In this document: positions 16,768 through 26,100 of the stretch, piece after piece | Position numbering within the stretch: the stretch's first letter is position 1 | Layout: each line of letters starts with the position of its first letter | Assembly: GCF_002564465.1 (NCBI RefSeq) | Contig: NZ_NUUX01000015.1 | Location: forward strand, 287,940-351,939 | DNA: 64,000 nucleotides | Reading direction: 5' to 3' | Source of the DNA: Bacillus sp. AFS088145 | Lineage (GTDB): Bacteria > Bacillota > Bacilli > Bacillales > Bacillaceae_G | Position numbers and translations under genes: made by a program | Notes under the pieces: generated by a model | The model's input: only the letters and a program-made list of their open reading frames with translations | The model's database searches: none | What the model was told of the DNA's origin: nothing

Positions 16768-16805
16768 TTGACAATTTCTTACAGTACTTTACAATTAAAT
16801 TGTAA
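16768..16805 (+). promoter_or_regulatory. Candidate promoter and operator of the polysaccharide deacetylase gene
   Basis: TTGACA (16768-16773) and TACAAT (16790-16795) are 16 bases apart. A perfect dyad TTACAATT-A-AATTGTAA (16789-16805) covers the -10, suggesting repressor control. The gene starts about 210 bases downstream. Confidence 0.55.
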
Positions 16806-17012
16806 GGTAAATTTAATATTCGACATATTTTAAAGTATTTAAAAAACCTGTTCTCAATAGGGAAAATCTTTACATATTATTTTCCTTATAGACTAATATA
16901 TTTAAAGAAAAACAGTAGAAAAAAGTATGACAAAAGATATAATTTTAGGTCAGTCTTTACTGTCTATGAATAAACGAAAATTAATGCTTTCTTTACAAGA
17001 TAGGAGGAAGTT

Positions 17013-18311
17013 ATGTCAATTAACAATGAAAAACATATTGAGCTTTTATCAATCGAACAAAAATTCGATAAATCCTTTTTGCATATAAAACTATTATTTA
17101 ATCAAGAAATAGAACTTCATTGGGAAATTGACAACGAAACGGCCAATCTTATGAAATCAAAAATTATTTTTGATGAAAACTATAAGTTTAGCCTTTCTTT
17201 ATGTAGTACTTGGGATGAGGATAAAGACCAGTTTACTAGTTTTGTAACTAAAGCAAACAATAATGAGAGTGAAAAAATCTACTTTACTTGTTCAGAAGAG
17301 TTTCATCTTCAACTTCACTCCATAAAAAATATGAAGGATCTTAGGATTTTAATTGATCTACCTTATTTATCAATTAGTCGATCCAGTTCAAAAAAAGAAA
17401 AGAGTATTTCGAAACGATATAAACTTTATGGTTGGCTTACTGTTGCTGCTATTAGTATTCTATCGATTAGTTTAATAGCTTATAAGAGTCAAACTTGTAA
17501 ATCAGAATCTTTATTTTGCGGAAAAAAACCAGCAAAAGCTGAAAGTGTTTCAAAGGCACAAAATATAAAATCTCCAAAGAAACCAATTAAAACAAATCAG
17601 GATAAACAGGATCCAAAGAAAACTGATATTAAAAACGTTTCTCAACCGAATGTGCACACAAATGAGCCGGATGTTAGATATGCAATAAAGCAAGAACCAA
17701 TCAATAAACCTGTCCAATCAATCTATCCGACTGTAAAATTAAACAATGTAGTTAACTATAGTATCCCACCAGGTAGCGTAGCCCTTACTTTTGATGATGG
17801 TCCCTCGAAATATTCAAAGGAAATTGTAAATGTTTTAAAAAAATACAAAGTTGGCGGTACTTTTTTCTACATCGGAGATAACGTTCAAAGATATCCTGAT
17901 TGTGTACAATACGCATATTCTAACGGTTACTCAGTTGGAAGCCACTCCATGCACCACAATGACTACTTAAAACTATCTTATAAAAATCAAGAAGATGATC
18001 TGGTTAGAACAAGTAACTTAATAACAAATATTACAAAGCAAGACACAACTCTCTTCAGACCACCATACGGTGCAAAAAACCAAGCAACTATTGAATTAAT
18101 GCAAAAACATCAATTTAAAATGGTTTTATGGGATAAAGATACTGAAGATTGGAAGAACCGCAATACAAATACAATTATAAATTACGTTAAAAGCCACACT
18201 GAATCTGGAAGTATCATTCTACTTCACGAAACTAAACCTTCTTTAGATGCTTTACCACAAATTATTGACTATCTTCAATCAAAAAATTTAAAAATTGTTA
18301 GTTTAAATTAA
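17013..18311 (+). CDS. Membrane-anchored polysaccharide deacetylase (NodB family)
   Basis: The 432-residue protein has an N-terminal domain of about 125 residues with no signal peptide, one transmembrane helix at about 140-158, a Lys/Pro/Gln-rich linker, and a C-terminal CE4 deacetylase domain (about 248-432). Catalytic motifs are intact: TFDDGPS, the zinc pair in SHSMHHNDY, RPPYG, and the D..W region DTEDW; the last motif reads LLHE where LLHD is usual. It likely removes acetyl groups from peptidoglycan or another N-acetylated glycan outside the membrane, with the N-domain cytoplasmic. AGGAGG precedes the ATG. Confidence 0.88.
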   Translation: MSINNEKHIELLSIEQKFDKSFLHIKLLFNQEIELHWEIDNETANLMKSKIIFDENYKFSLSLCSTWDEDKDQFTSFVTKANNNESEKIYFTCSEEFHLQLHSIKNMKDLRILIDLPYLSISRSSSKKEKSISKRYKLYGWLTVAAISILSISLIAYKSQTCKSESLFCGKKPAKAESVSKAQNIKSPKKPIKTNQDKQDPKKTDIKNVSQPNVHTNEPDVRYAIKQEPINKPVQSIYPTVKLNNVVNYSIPPGSVALTFDDGPSKYSKEIVNVLKKYKVGGTFFYIGDNVQRYPDCVQYAYSNGYSVGSHSMHHNDYLKLSYKNQEDDLVRTSNLITNITKQDTTLFRPPYGAKNQATIELMQKHQFKMVLWDKDTEDWKNRNTNTIINYVKSHTESGSIILLHETKPSLDALPQIIDYLQSKNLKIVSLN

Positions 18312-18347
18312 AAAAGTAGTCGCTATTAGCTTAGCGACTACTTTTTT
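18311..18347. terminator. Bidirectional terminator
   Basis: 15-bp stem (AAAAAGTAGTCGCTA / TAGCGACTACTTTTT) with a 6-base loop serves the deacetylase and the convergent acetyltransferase gene. Confidence 0.88.
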
Positions 18348-18431
18348 ATTCAAACGTTTGTTTAAACTTTCAAATCCTTACTATGTGAAAAAGTAGAAAG
18401 CTATTCGATTCTCTATTTTTCAAGTCATTAT

Positions 18432-18995
18432 TTATGAATAATACCTTTCATTCGTTAACTCAAAAATGCATGAATGTATGTCTTCTTCATCCGTCGATTT
18501 CTTATTTACCAGGCCTTTATTAATAAATTTATTTCTCTCTAAAATTTGGATTGATTTTTGATTATTTGACTGAACAATGCCTTCAATGACTTGTAATTCT
18601 AGCGTACTAAATCCATATGCTAACACTGCTTTTAATGCCTCTTGCATGATTCCTTTTCCTTGAAGCTCTGGTGAAAGTTCATATCCAACTTCCCCTTTCG
18701 ATTGCTCGACCGAAAAATTCCACAAGCAAATTGTACCGATTAATTGATCACTTTCTTTAAGAGTAATTGCCCAAAGAACCCAATCATTATTTTCAATTCC
18801 TTCATTAATCATCATTATATATTGAAGTGCTTCAACAACTTCTTTTGCAATCAGTCTGTTTATATATTGAGACACCTTTTTATTTGATCGTAAAGCAAAT
18901 ATTTCATTTTGATCTTCATTATTCATTTGTCTTAAAACTAATCGATCCGTGACTATTTTTGGAAATGGGTCAAAATTATAGTGCTCTTTAATCAT
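18432..18995 (-). CDS. GNAT N-acetyltransferase, RimJ/RimL type
   Basis: The 187-residue protein has the classic order of this family: TDRLVLRQMNNEDQNEIFALRSN at the N-terminus, the beta-strand LIGTICLWNF, the acetyl-CoA binding loop ELSPELQGKGIMQEALKAVLAYGF and the C-terminal NQKSIQILERNKFINKG. It transfers acetyl from acetyl-CoA to an amine, either a ribosomal protein terminus or a small molecule. The acceptor is unknown. It is a single gene with its own leader. Confidence 0.88.
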   Translation of the reverse strand: MIKEHYNFDPFPKIVTDRLVLRQMNNEDQNEIFALRSNKKVSQYINRLIAKEVVEALQYIMMINEGIENNDWVLWAITLKESDQLIGTICLWNFSVEQSKGEVGYELSPELQGKGIMQEALKAVLAYGFSTLELQVIEGIVQSNNQKSIQILERNKFINKGLVNKKSTDEEDIHSCIFELTNERYYS

Positions 18996-19400
18996 ATATC
19001 CTCCAACTTAATTAGTAAGATTAGTACAGTTTGCAGACTCTTATTCCTATTATCTATAATCTCAATATGTAAATAAATAGCTATGATAAAAAAGCTCATC
19101 TAAAAATAATGAATCCGAGTGTAGACAAAGTCCTAAAACTTGTTTTTCAGACCGATGGCAAATTCAAATAGAACAACTATAAAAGAGCAAGATTTTAGAT
19201 TCTTGCTTTTTTTGTTTTGGCTCTTTTTATACTTTAAAAAGCCAGTTGATTGGGACAGAAGCACTCCTTAGCTCTTTTTTTAATTAATTGTCTATCGTTT
19301 GTTTACGAATTGGTATGCCATCTGTATACTACTAATTTAGGCCAAATTACCATTAAACAGGTAGGTTAATTTTTAGTAAAAATTTCCTAAAATATTTTTT
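18996..19400. other. Gene-free stretch with repeat remnant and orphan terminator
   Basis: No supported gene. At 19120-19133 it has GTAGACAAAGTCC followed at 19146 by TTCAGACCG, which resembles the flank and terminal repeat of the element at 3320-3475 but without its body. At 19186-19208 a plus-strand hairpin AGCAAGA / TCTTGCT followed by seven T residues has no obvious upstream plus-strand gene. Confidence 0.5.
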
Positions 19401-19408
19401 ACTTTTTA

Positions 19409-19435
19409 TAAAACTTTTTCGAATAGGTATACGTC
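19409..19435 (+). promoter_or_regulatory. Candidate ECF (SigV-type) autoregulatory promoter
   Basis: TAAAACTTTTT at about 19409-19419 and CGTC at 19432-19435, with 17 bases between AAC and CGTC, fit the AAC/CGTC pattern of extracytoplasmic-function sigma promoters. It is 53 bases upstream of the sigma factor gene. Confidence 0.6.
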
Positions 19436-19487
19436 TTTTATAATGTGTACCTTCTCAGATACGTATCTCAAAAAAGGAGCTCTTTAA

Positions 19488-19973
19488 ATGAAGGGGAAAT
19501 CTAACTTAGAAAAGGAACTTGTAGATTTTATTATTAATAATAAAGATGATTTTTATCGGTTAGCTTATAGCTACGTTAAAAATTCAGAAGATGCGGTGGA
19601 TATATTACAAGATTCTATTCATAAAGCCATTTCCTCAAAAGATAAATTAAAAAATGAACAATCTTTAAAAAGTTGGTTTTATAGAATTGTAGTAAATACA
19701 TCATTAGATTTTTTAAGAAAACAAAAAAAAGTAACTGTAATGGATGAAGAAACGATTGAGTTATATTCTTCAGGACAGGACGATAATTATACGGATATTG
19801 ATTTAGAAAGATCATTAGAATCTTTACCAACTAAATATCGGGCTGTAATTGTCCTCAGGTATTTCGAAGACTTAAAGATTGAAGAAGTTGCTGAAATTTT
19901 ACAAGAGAGTCCAAATACAATAAAAACTCGTTTATATAAAGCTTTAGAAATACTCCGGATTAAAATGAAATGA
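19488..19973 (+). CDS. sigV: ECF RNA polymerase sigma factor, SigV-like
   Basis: The 161-residue protein has only sigma regions 2 and 4. Region 2 spans FYRLAYSYVKNSEDAVDILQDSIHKAI and SLKSWFYRIVVNTSLDFLRK. Region 4 spans LESLPTKYRAVIVLRYFEDLKIEEVAEIL with the HTH ESPNTIKTRLYKAL. The order sigma factor, RsiV-type anti-sigma, OatA-type acetyltransferase is that of the B. subtilis lysozyme-response operon sigV-rsiV-oatA, which supports the SigV assignment. AAAAGGAG precedes the ATG. An ECF-type promoter upstream suggests autoregulation. Confidence 0.85.
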   Translation: MKGKSNLEKELVDFIINNKDDFYRLAYSYVKNSEDAVDILQDSIHKAISSKDKLKNEQSLKSWFYRIVVNTSLDFLRKQKKVTVMDEETIELYSSGQDDNYTDIDLERSLESLPTKYRAVIVLRYFEDLKIEEVAEILQESPNTIKTRLYKALEILRIKMK

Positions 19974-19997
19974 ATTTATTTTTGGGAGGCCAATTAG

Positions 19998-20870
19998 TTG
20001 GATAAAAAATTAGAAAAGTTAAGATCGGACTATAAAAATGTCCCTATCCCTGATAATTTAGACATGATTGTTAAAAAAGCAATTAAACGTTCAATACAAA
20101 AAAGATTCCCTCTAAAATCAATTACAGGTTTTTTTACTGCTGCACTATTTGTTTTATCAATAAATACTAGTTCGACTTTTGCAAAGACATTATCGAATGT
20201 TCCAATACTTGGAAATGTTGTTAATGTACTAACTTTTACTGAATATACTGTAGATGAGCCAACCTATAAGGCAGATTTAAAAGTCCCTGCGGTTAATAAT
20301 TTAAAAAATAAAGATTTAGAGCAAAGCTTGAACAAAAAATACTTAGAAGAAAATAAGAAGCTATATGATCAATTTATGAAAGAAACAGAATCTGTAAAAA
20401 AAGATTCTGGTGCACACTTAGGAATTGATAGTGGTTATGAAGTTAAAACAGATAATGAGGACATCTTGTCGATTGAAAGATATGTTGTTAATACTGCTGC
20501 TTCCTCCTCAACGACTATGAGATTCGACACAATTGACAAGAAAAAGGAAATTTTATTGTCATTACCTATTCTTTTTAAAGATAATTCATATGTAAAAATA
20601 ATTAGCGAAAACATTAAAGAACAAATGAAAGAGCAGATGAAAAAAGATGAAAGTAAGGTATACTGGATACCGCAGGCAAATCTTGACTATTCAATTGATC
20701 CTTTCGTAACCATTAAAGACAATCAAAATTTTTATATAAATAAAGATCATAAGCTTGTTATTTCATTTGATAAATATGAAGTTGCCCCTGGTTATATGGG
20801 TGTTGTTGAATTCACGATTCCAACTGACGTTCTTTCAAAAGTTTTAGTTGGACATTATTATATTAGATAA
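19998..20870 (+). CDS. rsiV: Anti-sigma factor RsiV-like
   Basis: The 290-residue protein has a cytoplasmic N-terminus of about 40 residues that should bind the sigma factor, one transmembrane helix (SITGFFTAALFVLSINTSS), and a large outer domain matching the DUF4163/DUF3298 pair of RsiV, ending with DFDKYEVAPGYMGVVEFTIP-like sequence. In B. subtilis RsiV binds lysozyme directly and is then cleaved by signal peptidase and RasP to free SigV. The start is TTG, eight bases after GGGAGG, 24 bases beyond the sigV stop. A poor ISFDKYEV-type core is conserved; lysozyme binding here is inferred. Confidence 0.85.
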   Translation: MDKKLEKLRSDYKNVPIPDNLDMIVKKAIKRSIQKRFPLKSITGFFTAALFVLSINTSSTFAKTLSNVPILGNVVNVLTFTEYTVDEPTYKADLKVPAVNNLKNKDLEQSLNKKYLEENKKLYDQFMKETESVKKDSGAHLGIDSGYEVKTDNEDILSIERYVVNTAASSSTTMRFDTIDKKKEILLSLPILFKDNSYVKIISENIKEQMKEQMKKDESKVYWIPQANLDYSIDPFVTIKDNQNFYINKDHKLVISFDKYEVAPGYMGVVEFTIPTDVLSKVLVGHYYIR

Positions 20871-20877
20871 AAACGAA

Positions 20878-20919
20878 TAAAGGAGTCACTCTTAATTGAT
20901 TAGGCTTGGCTCTCTTTTA
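20878..20919 (+). terminator. Weak attenuator-like hairpin between rsiV and oatA
   Basis: AAAGGAGTCA can pair with TGGCTCTCTTT (one G-U, one bulge) across a short loop, partly followed by T. It could lower read-through into the acetyltransferase gene. Confidence 0.4.
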
Positions 20920-21004
20920 AGAAAAACAAATAAATTAAACAAAAAGCCAGATATATAAAGAAGGCTGACATAAATAGTTAAATTAGGGGAAGGGGAAATT
21001 AGTA

Positions 21005-21118
21005 ATGAACTTCGCGGTTCTGGCGGTTAAGAAATTAAATTTTATAAGAGCTCAACATTTGTTCGAAAAAGAAATCGTTTATGAGGTGTTTAAACAAAGA
21101 GGTTCTGCTTATGTCTAA
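21005..21118 (+). CDS. Putative 37-residue leader peptide overlapping oatA
   Basis: An ATG nine bases after AGGGGAAGGGG opens a 37-codon frame (begins MNFAVLAVKKLNF, ends RGSAYV) whose stop codon overlaps the first eight bases of oatA. The peptide has no clear domain or membrane helix. The strong ribosome-binding site and the overlap suggest translational coupling with oatA. No protein family recognised; expression is inferred. Confidence 0.45.
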   Translation: MNFAVLAVKKLNFIRAQHLFEKEIVYEVFKQRGSAYV

Positions 21119-23126
21119 TACAAATAAACAGTTTCGTTATATGGCTGGATTAGACGGGCTTAGAGCATTAGCAGTTTTATCGGTCATTCTATATCACTTA
21201 AATTTTTCTTGGGCTTCTGGTGGTTTCCTAGGAGTAACCGTATTCTTTGTACTTTCAGGTTATTTGATTACTGATTTATTAATTGCCGAGTGGAGTACAA
21301 ATCAAAGGATTGACTTAAAAAGTTTTTGGTACCGCCGCGCAAAAAGACTTTTACCAGGAATGTTCACCTTATTACTAATCGTCATTGCATTTGTTTCATT
21401 ATTCAAATCATCAATGATCGGAAATTTAAAACAAGATTCAATAGCTGCAATATTTTATTACAGTAATTGGTGGTATATTTTCCATCATCTTTCATATTTT
21501 GAGTCTTTTGCAAATCCTTCAATATTAAATCATTTTTGGTCGTTAGCAGTTGAAGAGCAATTTTATATTATTTGGCCAATCCTTACTTTATTAGGCTTAA
21601 AATATATTAAAAATAAAGATCGCCTATTTTTGTATACATTAGTTGGTGCAATCGTTTCTGCATTACTGATGGCTATATTATTCCATCCGGGTAGTGATCC
21701 TAGTAGGGTCTATTACGGTACTGATACGAGAGCTTTTTCATTATTAATCGGAGCTTCATTAGCATTAGTATGGCCTAGCCGAAAACTTACAAATAACGTT
21801 ACAACCTCTGGAAAGATTTTAATTGATCTAGTTGGGATTACTGGTTTACTTATTTTTCTACTTATGGTCGGTAAAACAAATCAATATGATAGTTTCCTTT
21901 ATCGCGGAGGAATGTTCCTATTGTCTATTTCCGCTGCAATGCTAATTGCAGCACTCGCTCACCCCACAAGTAAGATTGGTAGATTCCTAGCAATGAGACC
22001 ATTGAAATGGATCGGATTACGTTCATATGGAATCTATTTATGGCAGTATCCTGTAATTATTTTATTTTCCCCTAAGGTTAACACTGGCGATATTTCACTT
22101 TTTAGAGCAATTTGTCAAATTACTTTAATATTTGTTCTTGCAGCACTATCCTATCACTATATTGAAGACCCAATTAGAAAAGGTAAACTAGGTATACTTT
22201 GGAAGAACTTCCTTGCAGGAAATATTAATTTAAAAGAATTCTTTTATAAACATATTGTGATCATTAGCACGTTTATTTTACTATCTGGTATCGCAAGCTT
22301 TGGACTATCTGTGCTCCCTGATGCTAAAGGTGTAAAAGCAAGCTCAGAAATTGAATCGGTTCAATCCGTATCAAAGCAATCTTCTGAAACTGTTGTTGAA
22401 AATAATATTAAAGAACCTCCTTCAACAGCTATAGTTGATCACGATAAACAGGTAACTAAGCCAATTCAGCAAAAGGGTGACAAAAAAACAGTAAATAAAG
22501 ATGAAAAGCCAGTTACTGACAATACAAATAAGCAAAGCAATAATGGTCAAACAAATGAAGATTCAAAGCCAGTTGTAAATAACAATCAAACTCCAAATCA
22601 TAATAATAATGTTAATACTAATAAACCTGCTGAAACGAATAAGCCGGTTGTTTCAAACAATAGTGTATTTATCATAGGGGATTCTGTCGTTATTAATTCA
22701 ATTCCTGAACTCAAAAAAACATATTCATCTCTTTCGGTGAATGCTAAAATTGGAAGACAATTTACCGAAGCATCTGCAATTATTCAACAAGCAAAAAATA
22801 CAAATTCGCTTGGTAATATTGTTGTCATAGAGCTAGGTACAAACGGTCCGTTTACCGTAAAACAAATGTCTTCTCTCATAGAGTTAATTGGAAAAGATCG
22901 AAAAATTTTATTTGTTAACACACGTGTACCAAGACCTTGGGAATCGATTGTTAATAAAACATTAAGAGAAGTTTCAAGTAAATATTCAAATACTAGAGTT
23001 GTAGACTGGCATAGTGCTAGCGCAAATCATAATTCATATTTTTCTCCAGATGGTGTTCATTTAAAACCAGATGGTGCAAAAGTATTTGCGTCATTACTAA
23101 TAAATGCAATTGAATCTTGGAAATAA
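21111..23126 (+). CDS. oatA: Peptidoglycan O-acetyltransferase OatA-like
   Basis: The 671-residue protein has an acyltransferase_3 membrane domain with about ten helices (residues about 10-395, starting GLDGLRALAVLSVILYHL), an Asn/Lys/Thr-rich linker, and an extracellular SGNH domain (about 525-671). The SGNH domain shows GDSV, GTNG and the catalytic Asp/His in SPDGVHLKPDG. OatA O-acetylates MurNAc, giving lysozyme resistance. Start choice: ATG at 21111 has AAAGAGG nine bases upstream; the upstream ATG in frame lacks one. It lies 240 bases after rsiV. Confidence 0.9.
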   Translation: MSNTNKQFRYMAGLDGLRALAVLSVILYHLNFSWASGGFLGVTVFFVLSGYLITDLLIAEWSTNQRIDLKSFWYRRAKRLLPGMFTLLLIVIAFVSLFKSSMIGNLKQDSIAAIFYYSNWWYIFHHLSYFESFANPSILNHFWSLAVEEQFYIIWPILTLLGLKYIKNKDRLFLYTLVGAIVSALLMAILFHPGSDPSRVYYGTDTRAFSLLIGASLALVWPSRKLTNNVTTSGKILIDLVGITGLLIFLLMVGKTNQYDSFLYRGGMFLLSISAAMLIAALAHPTSKIGRFLAMRPLKWIGLRSYGIYLWQYPVIILFSPKVNTGDISLFRAICQITLIFVLAALSYHYIEDPIRKGKLGILWKNFLAGNINLKEFFYKHIVIISTFILLSGIASFGLSVLPDAKGVKASSEIESVQSVSKQSSETVVENNIKEPPSTAIVDHDKQVTKPIQQKGDKKTVNKDEKPVTDNTNKQSNNGQTNEDSKPVVNNNQTPNHNNNVNTNKPAETNKPVVSNNSVFIIGDSVVINSIPELKKTYSSLSVNAKIGRQFTEASAIIQQAKNTNSLGNIVVIELGTNGPFTVKQMSSLIELIGKDRKILFVNTRVPRPWESIVNKTLREVSSKYSNTRVVDWHSASANHNSYFSPDGVHLKPDGAKVFASLLINAIESWK

Positions 23127-23130
23127 GCAA

Positions 23131-23157
23131 GGGTGCCTTGAAATAAGGCACCCTCTT
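23131..23157. terminator. Bidirectional terminator between oatA and the subtilase gene
   Basis: 9-bp stem GGGTGCCTT / AAGGCACCC with a 5-base loop followed by TCTTGTATT. Confidence 0.8.
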
Positions 23158-23160
23158 GTA

Positions 23161-26100
23161 TTAATTAAAACTTTTTTTCAATTCTGATAACGTTAATTTA
23201 CTAGTTTTTTCAACTGGTTTAATTGAAGTTGGGAAATATGGATTGATTGACATAAAATTCTTTTCAACATAGTTGAAGTCTACAATATCCACAACACCAT
23301 CTTTATTAAGATCTGCTTTTAGTTTTTCTCCCGTTTCCCCTGCACTATCTGCAACAAGTTTCGCATCATAAATATCAATTACATTATCTCCATTTACATC
23401 TCCAGCAGCAGCAGTATCAGGATACAAGTCGTAGTACATCCCTTGTACTTGGCCATCAATTGTTTTGCTTAATTTGATTTTTTTAGTGTAAAGGAAATGA
23501 CCTGGAATATTAATGACTAATGAATAATCATCTGTAGTTGCAGGAATATCAGTAATTGTCATCCATCCATTCTCCTGAATTGATGCATTATATTTTTTAC
23601 CTTTTTTATCAACAACATAAGCCTTTGTACCAATCTTTGAATAATCCAGATCATAATTATCTAAATTTACAGCTTCACCATGGTAATAACCTTCTAGCAT
23701 TGAGTGTTGAGAGATGAATTTAAAATGATCAGCATAGGTAGGTAAAGTAAACTTAGTTCCATCATTTGTTTGATAAGATGATTCTTGAGAATAGAATCCA
23801 CTTTCTACAAAATAATTTAGATCATCAATGACTTTTAAATTAATATCCAGTAAATCCATATCGCCATTAATTGAAACTGGTAATTTCGTCTTTTTGTCTG
23901 TAATGTCTAAAGCAAATGTAATAATATCTGACCAATAATCTTCTTTTATACTTGGTTTAGCAACACGAATCGTCCAATCATTTTTCTTCGCTAAGTCCTC
24001 TAACTGTTTTGATGCTTTAACGCTATCAACTTTATAATAATGTGGAAGATCGATTGTAATATTAGCACTTGTTAAATCTTTCGCGTTATTCACCTTAAAT
24101 GTATTAACAAACTCAGAACCAAGACTTACCCCATTTGTATTTGTATTTACAGTTGCATACTTATCCCCTTTGTTAATAATCGTAAATTCTGGGAAAGTCG
24201 GATTTCCAGCAGTTCCGTGATCATACGTATAAATTCTTATATTCGTCGGATAATTTGCATATTCCTCTGGCAATACACCAAATTTGAAGTCTCCATTAGC
24301 TGTAGGGAAAAACTGTGCAGTTGGCCAAAAAGAATCTTGATACGCATAAACTGTATTTGCTTCTTGCGTAATGTCATGTCCTCTACTCTTTAAATAATCA
24401 ACCGTATCATCATAAACATTACCATGAACCCAATATGCGTTATAATCCTTGCCATCCATTTGGTTATTTTCCGTAGTTAAATCTGTACTAGAGATTTCAT
24501 TTACACCTGTTTTCTTATCAAACACTACTTTCGGAGGTGTATTATCGATAACCATATCATTATCAACTTTGTACGTTTTACCATCTACTCCTGTACCAAT
24601 ATATGAAACAATATACTTACCTTCTTTTAAGTCTTCATATTCGCGAGATAAAGGATTATTCGGATCACCTGTAAAAAGCTTTACTGAACCGGTGAAACCG
24701 AATAAGATAAAGTATTCAGTATCAAGACTAAGATCTTCCATACCAGTATACGTTCCATATAATCCAATTGGTTTACCGTTTAAGTCACTAACGATTACAT
24801 CCATCGATTTCATTCCACTATTCATTTTAAATGAAACAGGTACAAACGGCTCTATATATGGATGAAAGTTACTTAAATCGTTCGTTACAGCATGTTTATA
24901 AAATGTCACATTTTCGAAACCACTGGTTGAGTAGCGTACGTGGAAAGGAATTTGGTATTCCTCAGTCTTCGATTCATTTTCAATGTGAATATAACCTTCA
25001 TAAATACCAAAACCGGCATTTTTTGGAATCATTAAGTTTGCATCAATATTTTTACTTTCATTTCCATTTACTTCAATTGTAGATGGTAATTCCAATTTAA
25101 CACCATTTTCACTAGCATCATTTGATACACCATCTATAGTTAAAAATTCTACATTTGTATGATACGTTTCTAGTTTTTTACCTAAATTTTTAATATTAAT
25201 CGAAGTTGTTCTAGTTTGATCCTCGCTTGATTGTGCAATACTTCCAAACGGTAGTGATCCAGATATATCATCGATTTGTTTTTTAAAGCCATCTTGATCA
25301 AGTGTAATTGTTTTGTTTTGTACTTCAATCAATGTAGTATTATGAACTGCTTCATAAGCATCCACGCGTCCTGCTCCAACTTCATTTACGTTGTATGTTC
25401 TTCCTTTTAATGGATCAGCCGTATTCATAAGAGCTGCTTTAACATCAGCTACTGTATAATCTGGATGTGATTGTAGTAATAAGGCTGCAACTCCAGCAAC
25501 ATGTGGTGTTGCCATCGATGTTCCACTTAAACTTGCATAGCTATGAGAATAATCTACTCCATCTCCAGGGCTATTAATATATTCAGGTACCGTCGAAAGT
25601 GTTGATACACCTGGTGCAACCACATCTGGCTTAATATCAAAATTATTACTCACCGGTCCACGAGAACTAAAATCAGCCAATACGTCGCCACTAGTCATAT
25701 TTGAATGGAAATCTGATAGTTTAATAGTTTCCGTTGGATTTGCTTTTAAACGATCTACAAGTTTCCCTCCATCTGCTTGCAACATTTTAAATGTCGGAAC
25801 ATAGCCATAGTTTTCACCTAAGAAATATGGAATTTCACCGTCTTCGTTATTGTAAATTAAGACTGCTACTGCACCTTTTTCATTAGCACGTCTAATTTTT
25901 TCATCAAACGATATATCTCCACGGGCAATTAAAGCCACTTTTCCATTTAAATCTTTCCCAACATAATCTTCCTCGTAACCGTTTCCAAGATAAATAACAT
26001 TATAATCCTTATCGAGCACATTTAAGTAATCCTTACCTAATCCATGTCCCATTAATGTATTTTGGACTGAAACATCACCTAAACTTGTTTTTACTGTTGG

